DNA from: PVC group bacterium
Lineage (GTDB): Bacteria; Verrucomicrobiota; Kiritimatiellia; CAIKKV01; PXCX01
Assembly: GCA_003567575.1 (NCBI GenBank)
Contig: PWZG01000289.1
Span: forward strand, 1 to 5,468
Direction: 5' to 3'
Length of the DNA: 5,468 nt
Shown: positions 1-5,468 of the stretch, piece by piece
How positions within the stretch are numbered: the stretch's first letter is position 1
Layout: every line of letters begins with the position of its first letter
Position numbers and translations under genes: made by a program
The notes under the pieces: generated by a model
Seen by the model: only the letters and a program-made list of their open reading frames with translations
Databases searched by the model: none
What the model was told of the DNA's origin: nothing

Positions 1-77
1 CGATACTCGTGAACAAGATGGCGATCAACTCAGTCGATCAGGCGGTCTTGCAAATCATATTCCCTTGCCTTACTCAT
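1..77 (-). pseudogene. Remnant of a four-helix-bundle protein gene (23S rRNA intervening-sequence type), internally deleted, runs off the left edge
   Basis: Reading leftwards from the ATG at 75-77, the frame gives MSKAREYDLQDRLID and then a TGA at 30-32. This opening closely resembles the start of the small (about 120 aa) four-helix-bundle proteins of the S23/intervening-sequence family (TIGR02436). Shifting frame by one base near 34, the sequence continues as TELIAILFTSI to the window edge, which resembles the C-terminal helix of the same family (pattern ELIAIF..SI). The simplest reading is that the middle of the gene, about 80-90 codons, has been lost and the two ends joined out of frame. 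The short motif TGATCG lies on both sides of the presumed junction, which would fit a microhomology deletion. A purine-rich ribosome-binding stretch (AAGGGAAAGGA) precedes the ATG, so the 5' end is intact. Family recognition is from memory. The C-terminal match is short and is the weaker half of the call. Confidence 0.6.
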
Positions 78-96
78 TTTCCTTTCCCTTGTTCGG

Positions 97-129
97 TTGG
101 ATATTCCGTGTTGGATATTGGGTGTTCAG
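97..129. repeat. TTGGATATT-type short intergenic repeat
   Basis: TTGGATATT occurs at 97-105 and again at 111-119, with the second copy running on as GGGTGTTCAG. The copies start 14 bp apart. Low-complexity strings of this kind (GTTGGATATTGGGTGTTG and variants) are, from memory, common in front of four-helix-bundle genes in some environmental genomes, especially of the PVC group. Here the string sits directly upstream of just such a gene remnant on the minus strand. Only two units are present. The genome-wide repeat status is inferred, not seen. Confidence 0.5.
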
Positions 130-167
130 TCTCATGCGCTATGACCTTATCTAAGTGCCATTCCCCG

Positions 168-1226
168 CTAGCGGTTCGTTTCACGTGTGGCTTCGCCGCT
201 GATGTGCAGGCGGATTTCGCGATGGGGCGGCGCGGTTCGCAGCCGGATTACACGCGGCGCGTCGTTGCCTTGGAATAACCGCGATATCCTTTCCATTTGC
301 ATGGCGCGGGCCAGTATACTGTCCGGGGTATCGATCCCGGCGGTCCGCAGCGACGTGAACGTGGCCGCATCGGCCGCGCTTTTACCGGCCAGATTCAGCG
401 AAACCGCCTGTGCCGCCGCCAATCTGTCAGCGGCCTCGGCACGCGCTTCTCCCACCATGCGTGCGGCGTCAATGCGCGCCTGGTTGACAAGTTCGTTGCT
501 TTCCTGTTCCGCCTTGATCACGTTGTCGAACATAGCGGCAATGGCCGGCGGCGGGGTTATGCGGTCGGCTTCAATCTGATGAATGCGGATACCAAGATTC
601 AATTCGTCGATGCGTTGCGCAAGGATGCGATGAACATTTTCGCGCAGTTCACGGTCCGCCCGCAACGCGCGGTCGACATCCGTACGCGCCATGGCTTGGA
701 CGACGGCACGATCAAGTTCCAAACGTAACAGGCGCTCAATCGCGTTGAACGAGAAAACATAGGCATCCGGTACCAAGACGGTGTAACGCAGAGTCCATCG
801 TGAATGCAACAGGTTACGGTCGGCGGTCATCGTAGCGCGGAAATACGGACTCCGATGTCTGGCGTGGCTGTGCGCCTGATGGGTGTCGGGATTATCCAGA
901 CCGTGATGGAAACTGTCCGAATGGATGGTCAGCATCCGATCGCCCGGCAGTCGAACAATTTCGTCGATCGGAGAAGGGAAAGCCAGATGCGGGCCGGGTT
1001 CGCGAATACGGTCTTCTCCGACGCCGGTAATGCGGCCGAAACGCAAGACGAAGGCTTTTTGTTGCTGCGAAACTACAAACACCGAAGAACGCAACAGTGT
1101 TAGAGCCAGCAAGACGATCATAACGATTCGCAGAACGCTGAAACTCAGGCGCAACGCATCGGACAGCGCCTTGGCATCGGCTTGCGAACGGTCCGCCGGT
1201 CTTGGATTGTTGGCCTCGGATTTCAT
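168..1226 (-). CDS. HflK-like SPFH (stomatin/prohibitin/flotillin/HflK-C) membrane protein with a His-rich loop
   Basis: This 352-aa protein is the last gene of the operon. Residues 1-29 are polar and probably cytoplasmic; a single membrane anchor lies at about 30-52. The SPFH domain follows, opening with QQQKAFVLRFGRITG (54-68) and REPGPHLAFPSPIDEIVRLP (75-94), the usual HflK/HflC pattern of a beta strand, then PG.H...P.PID and the strand after it. Residues 102-124 form a loop with seven histidines (HH at 107-108, then H116, H119, H121, H124, plus H102). After it come RNLLHSRWTLRYTV (137-150), the SPFH core strand, and a long Ala/Glu/Arg-rich helix (about 232-290) typical of the coiled-coil part of the HflK/HflC cage. 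HflK-type proteins act as inner-membrane scaffolds, classically around FtsH. The ATG overlaps the TGA of the upstream gene (ATGA) and has no clear Shine-Dalgarno, so translational coupling is likely. I call it HflK-like rather than HflK because it is a second such copy in the operon. Confidence 0.85.
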   Translation of the reverse strand: MKSEANNPRPADRSQADAKALSDALRLSFSVLRIVMIVLLALTLLRSSVFVVSQQQKAFVLRFGRITGVGEDRIREPGPHLAFPSPIDEIVRLPGDRMLTIHSDSFHHGLDNPDTHQAHSHARHRSPYFRATMTADRNLLHSRWTLRYTVLVPDAYVFSFNAIERLLRLELDRAVVQAMARTDVDRALRADRELRENVHRILAQRIDELNLGIRIHQIEADRITPPPAIAAMFDNVIKAEQESNELVNQARIDAARMVGEARAEAADRLAAAQAVSLNLAGKSAADAATFTSLRTAGIDTPDSILARAMQMERISRLFQGNDAPRVIRLRTAPPHREIRLHISGEATRETNR

Positions 1227-2179
1227 GGGGTTGTTGTATTGACGCCTGTTTCAGAGGGTTCCCGCGGAAGGAATGGTGTGCCAAGAAGCAGATCGAACGG
1301 CGGTGTGTCGGCATCGAGAACCAGGGTGGTACGCCGGTCAAGAATCCGTTCCAGGGCTTCCAGTTTGCGCAGGAAAATCGCCATATCGGGATTTTCATTG
1401 AAAACCGTGTAATGTTCCGCGGCGGCTGATTCGCCGTCGGCCCGGATACGCAGGGCCTCGGCTTCGGCTTCCGCCAGGATCGCGGACCGTTCGCGGTCCG
1501 CATCGGCCCGGATTTCCGCTGCCCGTCGTAATCCTTCTTCACGACGTCCCGCCGCCTCGCTTTCGCGTTCCTGCCGCATCCGGCGATAAACGGCATCGGT
1601 AACGCTGGGCGGCAATCCCATTTTGTGGATACCGAGAAAGACGATATCTATCCCGTATAATTCCCGTGCCGAGTCGCGCACTTCGGCAAGGATTTCACGT
1701 TCTATTTGCTCAATACGGACGGCATCGGGATCGACGTTTACCAGGGCGGAAAATGGATACTGTCCGATGACGGCGTTTTTACGGCTGCGAATCAAACTGT
1801 CCAAATGCGCTTCGGCCTGTGACTGACTCTCGATACTGAGAAAACGGATGGGATCGCTGATACGCCAGCCTGCGTAGACAGCGGCCAGAACCACCCTTTG
1901 ATCGCCGGTGGAGGTTTGCTCGTAAACGCCTTCAAGCGTTTGAATGCGGGCATCCATACGGTGTATACGCTGAATCGGCCAAGGCCATTTGAGACGCAGA
2001 CCCGGCTCGCGAGGCGCGGGATCGGGGCGACCCAGCGTTGATATCACCACCGTTTCGTCGGTGCGTACAATCATCAGGCATTGCAAAAGAATAAAAAGCA
2101 GTGCGATAAGACCACCCATCAGCGGCCGCATAAGCCGCCGCTCGGACGTTGCCTTGGTTTCATTGAGATCATGATTCAT
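1223..2179 (-). CDS. hflC: HflC-like SPFH protein (putative protease modulator)
   Basis: This 318-aa protein matches HflC best of the three SPFH proteins. It has a short N-terminal tail, one membrane anchor (about 20-38), then TDETVVISTLGRP (40-52), PGLRLKWPWPIQ (59-70) and the hallmark DARIQT (76-81). GWRISDP (104-110) corresponds to KWRISD of E. coli HflC. YRRMRQERE (198-206) starts the long charged helix (to about 256), and NENPDMAIFLRKLEALERIL (261-280) corresponds to the conserved DPDFYAFIRSLRAYE end of HflC. HflC pairs with HflK in a membrane cage that controls FtsH access to membrane substrates. Compared with E. coli HflC it lacks the long insertion between the EVRD segment and the LGI strand (here EVRDSARELYGIDIVFLGI), and it has no His-rich loop, unlike its two neighbours. 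It starts 11 nt after the upstream gene and overlaps the downstream gene by 4 nt. The symbol denotes homology; no FtsH gene is visible nearby. Confidence 0.85.
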   Translation of the reverse strand: MNHDLNETKATSERRLMRPLMGGLIALLFILLQCLMIVRTDETVVISTLGRPDPAPREPGLRLKWPWPIQRIHRMDARIQTLEGVYEQTSTGDQRVVLAAVYAGWRISDPIRFLSIESQSQAEAHLDSLIRSRKNAVIGQYPFSALVNVDPDAVRIEQIEREILAEVRDSARELYGIDIVFLGIHKMGLPPSVTDAVYRRMRQERESEAAGRREEGLRRAAEIRADADRERSAILAEAEAEALRIRADGESAAAEHYTVFNENPDMAIFLRKLEALERILDRRTTLVLDADTPPFDLLLGTPFLPREPSETGVNTTTP

Positions 2180-2182
2180 TAA

Positions 2183-2193
2183 TGGTTCTCCTA
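2183..2193 (-). promoter_or_regulatory. Shine-Dalgarno of the hflC-like gene, overlapping the upstream stop codon
   Basis: Read on the minus strand this is TAGGAGAACC followed by ATTA and the ATG at 2177-2179. The TAG is the stop codon of the 626-aa gene and its AG is also the start of the AGGAGA ribosome-binding core. It is the clearest Shine-Dalgarno in the operon. Stop and re-initiation site are fused, favouring coupled translation of the two SPFH subunits. Confidence 0.75.
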
Positions 2194-4071
2194 GTTTCCG
2201 GGGTCCGGCCTCTCCAGCCGGCCGGCGGCATCCAGCAGACCGTCATACGGTTTGTGCGTGAAATCGATTTCGATCACATCGGCATCAGCCGGCGCCGCGA
2301 TCAAATGTCGCGTGGTATGGGGTAGGCGTGCCTCCATGAGGTCCAAAAACGTTCGCATGGGATATACCAATGGCGCGATGCGTGCGGCGTCGGCGCGACT
2401 GACGAATAACGCGGCTTCGGCGGCTGCCGTGGTCATGCGCGCATCACGTTCCGCGGCGGCGCTCTGGCGGTGTTCGTACGCCTCCGCGCTGGCCGCCGGT
2501 AAACGACGGATACGGTAGGAATTACCTTCGAGAATCGCGGCCTCATACATCTCGTCCGCGCCGATCACCATCTCATAGGCGCCTGCCACCGCCACCGGCG
2601 GATGAATGCCGAGCAGATTGACCGCGCGGATCTCAAGACCGAGATTCAATTCGCGGACGGTATCCTCCAATCGGCGTTTCATCCGCTCCGCCAGCGCCTG
2701 CTGGCCCGGCCCCATAAGGTCGAAGACATCGGCATTGCCGGCTTCCAGCATCAGCAGGCGCGCGGCGGACTGGCGCAACAGTTTCGCTGGATCCCGGTAA
2801 GCGGTCATGTAATGAACCAGGTTCGTGATCTGCACCTCCATATTGAGGCTGATCGATAAGAGCGTGACCGGCACATGACCGGCGGCGTCGGGAGCAAACA
2901 GATCCCGTTCGCGGTCTATGCCGTGCGCGGCGACAAGAAAATCGTGTTCATCGTCGTGATGCTCTTCACTCCAAAGCTTCACGTCTTGGTGGTGGTTATG
3001 GTCGTCGTGGTGGTCGAATCCTACCTGTAAGGTTTGAATCCGGTTGATGGGATAACGTCGGATCCGGTGCCATGGCGGGGGCAAGACCAGGTGATAACCG
3101 CTCTGCAATATCCGGTCTGTCGCCGGTCGTCCCATCACCTCGATCACGGCCGCTTCGTGAGGTTCCAGAATTACCAGGCAATGGGAAAACAACAACAGCA
3201 ACAACTGCAGCACAAGCAGCGGCAGCACCAGACGGCGTGCGGTGCGGTAGAGCGCCGTTTCGGATATGCGGTACCCGAATTGGTAATCCAGGGCGCCGGC
3301 AAGACTGTGCGCCCAGACCGACGGATCGCACAGCAAGGTACCCAGCCGGCTTGCTCGCAGGCGTGCCCGGGCGGTATGCGATTTGTAAAACCCGGTGACG
3401 CCTGTCAGCAGCGCTTCCGTCGCGAGGAGTGCGGCCACGATCGATCCCGTCAACAGGGCCGGCCCTGTCAAGGCCGTATCGGCCCAGGAATCCGCCAGGA
3501 CGATGCCGGCGCCGAAACAGGCTGCCAGTGCCGTCAGCCCGAGCCAGATCGCCGGTGCGCGTACCGATTCACCCTCCTGACGGTGACTGATGGCCAAAAG
3601 GACGCGGTGCAGAAGAAAGACGACGAATGCACGGCCGGCCAGGAAACCGGCGACTGGCGGACTGTCGGGCAGCAGCATCGCCGGTGTGCGCGCAATAGCG
3701 GCCAGCCAGACAGCGCCCGCGCCGCAAATCGCTGCCAGCATGAAGGGGAGGGCAGGCAGTACAAAGCGTTCGTACTGGCGTAATTGTTGTGCGGCGCTGA
3801 AAGGTGTCTCCGCTTCCGGTGTCATGGCAAATAACGAGTGCGTCGTCGTGTCGCCGATTGCCGCACGATCTTGCTTCTCCTCCAGGGAACGCCTTGTCAG
3901 GCGTTCGCGCCAGGCGGCAACCAGACAAACCAACAGGCCGGCCATGGTAAACGGTATGCTAATCTGAACCATTACCACGCCGGCTGCCAGGCGTAACAGG
4001 ATATCCAGAACCAGACCAACCGCCTGAATAACCACAGCCAACCACAAAAGTTTTTCCAAATTACGGTTCAT
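2191..4071 (-). CDS. Polytopic membrane domain fused to an HflK-like SPFH domain with a His/Asp-rich loop
   Basis: At 626 aa this is far longer than ordinary HflK (about 420 aa in E. coli). The extra length is an N-terminal membrane domain. Hydrophobic segments lie at about 8-30, 35-53, 104-127, 140-161, 174-193 and 204-225. A soluble linker (about 226-280, with the motif LDYQFGYRISETALYR at 261-276) leads to a seventh segment at 281-302. The SPFH domain then starts at EPHEAAVIEVMGRP (303-316), followed by SGYHLVLPPPWHRI (324-337) and NRIQTLQVGF (343-352), a standard HflK/HflC pattern. Residues 353-377 form a loop with eight His and many Asp/Glu. The SPFH core continues to about 500, then an Ala-rich helix (about 505-562) and PMRTFLDLMEARLP (571-584), which matches the HflK C-terminal pattern (R..YLE.ME..LP). 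Likely role: large inner-membrane scaffold subunit assembling with the two smaller SPFH proteins. It follows the permease gene by 23 nt with no strong ribosome site. I do not recognise the N-terminal domain. Confidence 0.85.
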   Translation of the reverse strand: MNRNLEKLLWLAVVIQAVGLVLDILLRLAAGVVMVQISIPFTMAGLLVCLVAAWRERLTRRSLEEKQDRAAIGDTTTHSLFAMTPEAETPFSAAQQLRQYERFVLPALPFMLAAICGAGAVWLAAIARTPAMLLPDSPPVAGFLAGRAFVVFLLHRVLLAISHRQEGESVRAPAIWLGLTALAACFGAGIVLADSWADTALTGPALLTGSIVAALLATEALLTGVTGFYKSHTARARLRASRLGTLLCDPSVWAHSLAGALDYQFGYRISETALYRTARRLVLPLLVLQLLLLLFSHCLVILEPHEAAVIEVMGRPATDRILQSGYHLVLPPPWHRIRRYPINRIQTLQVGFDHHDDHNHHQDVKLWSEEHHDDEHDFLVAAHGIDRERDLFAPDAAGHVPVTLLSISLNMEVQITNLVHYMTAYRDPAKLLRQSAARLLMLEAGNADVFDLMGPGQQALAERMKRRLEDTVRELNLGLEIRAVNLLGIHPPVAVAGAYEMVIGADEMYEAAILEGNSYRIRRLPAASAEAYEHRQSAAAERDARMTTAAAEAALFVSRADAARIAPLVYPMRTFLDLMEARLPHTTRHLIAAPADADVIEIDFTHKPYDGLLDAAGRLERPDPGN

Positions 4072-4094
4072 TGACGATTAATAATCTCTGTAAA

Positions 4095-5060
4095 TCAATA
4101 GATCTCGGTGTGTCGCCATAACGCAACTCCCAGAGCCAGGACGCCGGTCGTGTATAACGCGGCGTAAACCAAGGCGTTGCCGAGAACGCCGACAGGAATC
4201 ACGCCGCCGCCGGTCAACCAGTCGGCGCTCCAGAAATGCTGCCAATTCGGCATGATACGGTACGCTATGTCCGCGGCACGTGAAGTTGATGCAAAACGGC
4301 CCAATGCATAATCGGACAATAACCCTCCCAGTAATACCAAAAAACATACAACGACCGCCGACACCGGCTTTAGATGGGTGCTCAGCGCGGCGGCGACGGC
4401 GGCAAAAACCAGTAGTGCTGCACCGATCATGATGCCTGCCGGCACAATTCGCCACTGGAGTGGCCTTATGAATGTCAGCCCGGAAGCGGCGGCGCCCTTG
4501 ATTTGTGATGCGATCACCAGCGTCAGTACCATGGCCAGGATCCAACCCATCCAGGCCGTCGCGCAAAACGAACGGCGGGTCAGCAGATTCCATAACCCGG
4601 CGCCGCCTAGGGCCGGAATCATGCAGGCTACCAGGATGTAGTAAAGCCGTAAATCAGCCAAATGCGCGCGCGGCGCAATTCGGTCGGCCAACAAAACGGT
4701 TGCTGTCATGACCACCGCGTATCCTGCCGTCAACAAGGCGATCCCGGCGTATTTGGCCAGGAAAAACAGTTCCGGACGAACGGCCTTGCTGAGGGTGACG
4801 GAGGCGGTACCGTCGCTGCGTTCGCGACGTAACGAATCCGCTGCAAAGACGCAGAAAGGCAGGCCGAACACCAGGTACAGCGCCAGGGCACTGTCGCGAA
4901 CCAGTTTGCCGTCCTCGCCAAACTGATGTGCGATCAGAACCGGCAATAGAAGCATCGTAACACTGCCGGAGACGGTAACCAGCAATAACACCGGTTGCCG
5001 CAATTCCTGGACCGCTGTCATCCATGTAATCGCTCCGAATTGACGGAACACTGTTCTCAT
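4095..5060 (-). CDS. ABC-2-type transporter permease subunit
   Basis: This 321-aa protein is very hydrophobic, with membrane segments at about 22-43, 57-76, 104-125, 138-158, 167-186, 207-227, 232-251 and 288-315. Between the second and third segments it carries the classic ABC-2 cytoplasmic coupling region: DSLRRERSDGTASVTLSKAV at 75-94, then RPELFFLAKY (95-104). This corresponds to the E..DGT....L..P..R..I...K signature of exporter-type permeases (NosY/YhfE-like, ABC2_membrane_2). Such proteins form the membrane pore of exporters driven by a separate ATPase, or act in extracytoplasmic assembly. No ATPase gene lies in the window, which is odd because a promoter directly precedes this gene. 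A partial ribosome site (AGTAGG, 8 nt before the ATG) supports the chosen start. It is the first gene of the operon, so its product is expected in fixed supply with the three SPFH proteins. The substrate cannot be told from sequence. Confidence 0.85.
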   Translation of the reverse strand: MRTVFRQFGAITWMTAVQELRQPVLLLVTVSGSVTMLLLPVLIAHQFGEDGKLVRDSALALYLVFGLPFCVFAADSLRRERSDGTASVTLSKAVRPELFFLAKYAGIALLTAGYAVVMTATVLLADRIAPRAHLADLRLYYILVACMIPALGGAGLWNLLTRRSFCATAWMGWILAMVLTLVIASQIKGAAASGLTFIRPLQWRIVPAGIMIGAALLVFAAVAAALSTHLKPVSAVVVCFLVLLGGLLSDYALGRFASTSRAADIAYRIMPNWQHFWSADWLTGGGVIPVGVLGNALVYAALYTTGVLALGVALWRHTEIY

Positions 5061-5112
5061 AAAAAATGCCTACTCGAAATGAATCGCCTTCCCCCACGCA
5101 TACAGAACCCAT

Positions 5113-5141
5113 AATATATAATATAAAATTCCTTTTGTAAA
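5113..5141 (-). promoter_or_regulatory. Sigma70-like promoter of the permease-SPFH operon
   Basis: On the minus strand TTTACA (5136-5141) is followed by exactly 17 nt and then TATATT (5113-5118). These are near-consensus -35 and -10 hexamers at ideal spacing, in the most AT-rich part of the window. Transcription would begin around 5106, leaving a leader of roughly 45 nt before the ATG at 5058-5060. The overlapping ATATTATATATTAT stretch offers alternative -10 registers. Confidence 0.65.
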
Positions 5142-5161
5142 TTCTCTTCAGACGCTCACAG

Positions 5162-5177
5162 CGGCGAAGCATCGCCG
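5162..5177. other. Small perfect hairpin (6-bp stem, AGCA loop on the + strand)
   Basis: CGGCGA at 5162-5167 pairs with TCGCCG at 5172-5177 across a 4-nt loop. No T-run follows on either strand, so it does not qualify as an intrinsic terminator. It lies about 20 bp upstream of the -35 of the operon promoter and could be a protein-binding palindrome or chance. Confidence 0.35.
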
Positions 5178-5249
5178 GGGTGTCGGGTGTCGGAGTCCTC
5201 ACACGTGATCGCTACCCTCGGTGGCAGCAGATGCCTCGGGCCGATGGTT

Positions 5250-5300
5250 GTCGACAGGTGTCGACAGGTGTCGACAGGTGTCGACGGGAATCGACGGAAA
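5250..5300. repeat. Tandem decamer array, unit TCGACAGGTG
   Basis: Three identical units TCGACAGGTG occupy 5251-5280. Two diverged units follow, TCGACGGGAA (5281-5290) and TCGACGGAAA (5291-5300). The TCGAC core therefore recurs five times at an exact 10-bp interval. The palindrome GTCGAC occurs four times (starting at 5250, 5260, 5270 and 5280), about one helical turn apart. Confidence 0.85.
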
Positions 5301-5321
5301 CGGTCTCCCTGCTACCTTGTC

Positions 5322-5435
5322 TGAGAGAACAGTGAAATCACGGTTGACGATAGCGGGCGACTAGAGCGGATGACGATTAGGAATCTCCAACTCGTGGACC
5401 GCTATCGTCGCCCGTTATCGTTATCCGTTCTCTCA
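5322..5435. repeat. Long imperfect inverted repeat
   Basis: The inner arms at 5347-5369 and 5399-5421 match in 20 of 23 positions when one is reverse-complemented; the left arm begins ACGATAGCGGGCGAC. The outer ends TGAGAGAAC (5322-5330) and GTTCTCTCA (5427-5435) pair perfectly over 9 bp, but the spacing between outer and inner arms differs (16 bp on the left, 5 bp on the right). The central 29 bp (5370-5398) would form the loop. The arrangement fits a foldback element or structured-RNA-like repeat. No transposase is present. Confidence 0.7.
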
Positions 5436-5468
5436 TCCCCGAAAAATCTGATGGAGCGAAGCGACATC

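Larger units (their letters stand above)
5142..5468. other. Non-coding stretch upstream of the operon
   Basis: I see no convincing gene here on either strand. It holds a small hairpin near 5162-5177, a TCGAC decamer array at 5250-5300 and an imperfect inverted repeat at 5322-5435. It ends at the window edge with GATGGAGCGAAGCGACATC, which may belong to another dispersed repeat. The stretch looks like a repeat-bearing spacer rather than decayed protein-coding sequence. Confidence 0.55.

Noticed and set aside
130..163. Possible insertion-sequence end (GGCACTTAGATAAGG on the minus strand)
   Set aside because: It looks vaguely like the terminal region of some transposable elements, but there is no partner inverted repeat, target duplication or transposase in the window.
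165..174. Palindrome CCGCTAGCGG at the end of the operon, considered as a terminator
   Set aside because: It has no loop and no following T-run. I find no intrinsic terminator between 168 and the remnant gene.
9..278. An 89-codon plus-strand frame at the left end
   Set aside because: It spans the TTGGATATT repeat and runs antisense to both the remnant gene and the end of the 352-aa gene, with no ribosome site or family resemblance.
892..1596. A 234-codon open frame on the minus strand
   Set aside because: It is another frame across the junction of two well-supported SPFH genes, and it is rich in Arg/Pro/Ser as expected of a GC-rich shadow.
3034..3783. A 249-codon open frame on the plus strand with a glutamine-rich stretch
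   Set aside because: It lies opposite the 626-aa SPFH gene. Its Gln run is simply the complement of the leucine codons of the seventh membrane segment, and it has no recognisable domain.
168..4071. Eukaryote-like prohibitin or flotillin genes
   Set aside because: The DARIQT, WRISDP and RMRQERE motifs, the PG.H..P.PI pattern and the operon layout point to the bacterial HflK/HflC branch of the SPFH family.
4654..5202. A 182-codon minus-strand frame starting upstream of the permease
   Set aside because: It runs through the promoter and then in a different frame through the permease, whose ABC-2 motifs and membrane segments are clear.
5250..5300. CRISPR array
   Set aside because: The units are 10 bp and directly adjacent, with no spacers, so this is a simple tandem repeat.

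Overview
The window carries one compact four-gene operon read leftwards on the minus strand (about 5060 down to 168), flanked by two non-coding, repeat-bearing stretches. Base composition is moderately GC-rich. All genes are bacterial in style, with short or overlapping junctions. The left edge holds a wreck of a four-helix-bundle (23S rRNA intervening-sequence type) gene preceded by a TTGGATATT-type intergenic repeat. The right edge holds a TCGAC decamer repeat and a long imperfect inverted repeat. From memory, this combination suits an environmental genome of the PVC group (Kiritimatiellota, Lentisphaerota, Planctomycetota) or a similar phylum. That placement is an inference; no marker gene is present.

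Layout. Positions 5061-5468 are intergenic: a good sigma70-like promoter at 5113-5141 facing the operon, a small hairpin, the decamer array and the inverted repeat. The operon follows: (1) a 321-aa ABC-2-type permease; (2) a 626-aa fusion of an N-terminal polytopic membrane domain to an HflK-like SPFH domain; (3) a 318-aa HflC-like protein; (4) a 352-aa second HflK-like protein. Junctions tighten along the operon: 23 nt, 11 nt, then a 4-nt ATGA overlap. Positions 1-167 hold the repeat and the broken gene.

How the genes may work together. HflK and HflC classically form a hetero-oligomeric SPFH cage in the inner membrane around the FtsH protease. Here three different SPFH subunits are co-transcribed with an exporter-type permease, with neither an ABC ATPase nor FtsH in the window. 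Two of the three subunits carry a histidine/aspartate-rich loop at the same place in the SPFH fold, early in the domain just after the third conserved strand, and the HflC-like subunit lacks it. The working hypothesis is a membrane-microdomain complex of three SPFH subunits, possibly metal-responsive, that scaffolds or regulates the permease. The gene content and loops are visible in the sequence; the function is inferred.
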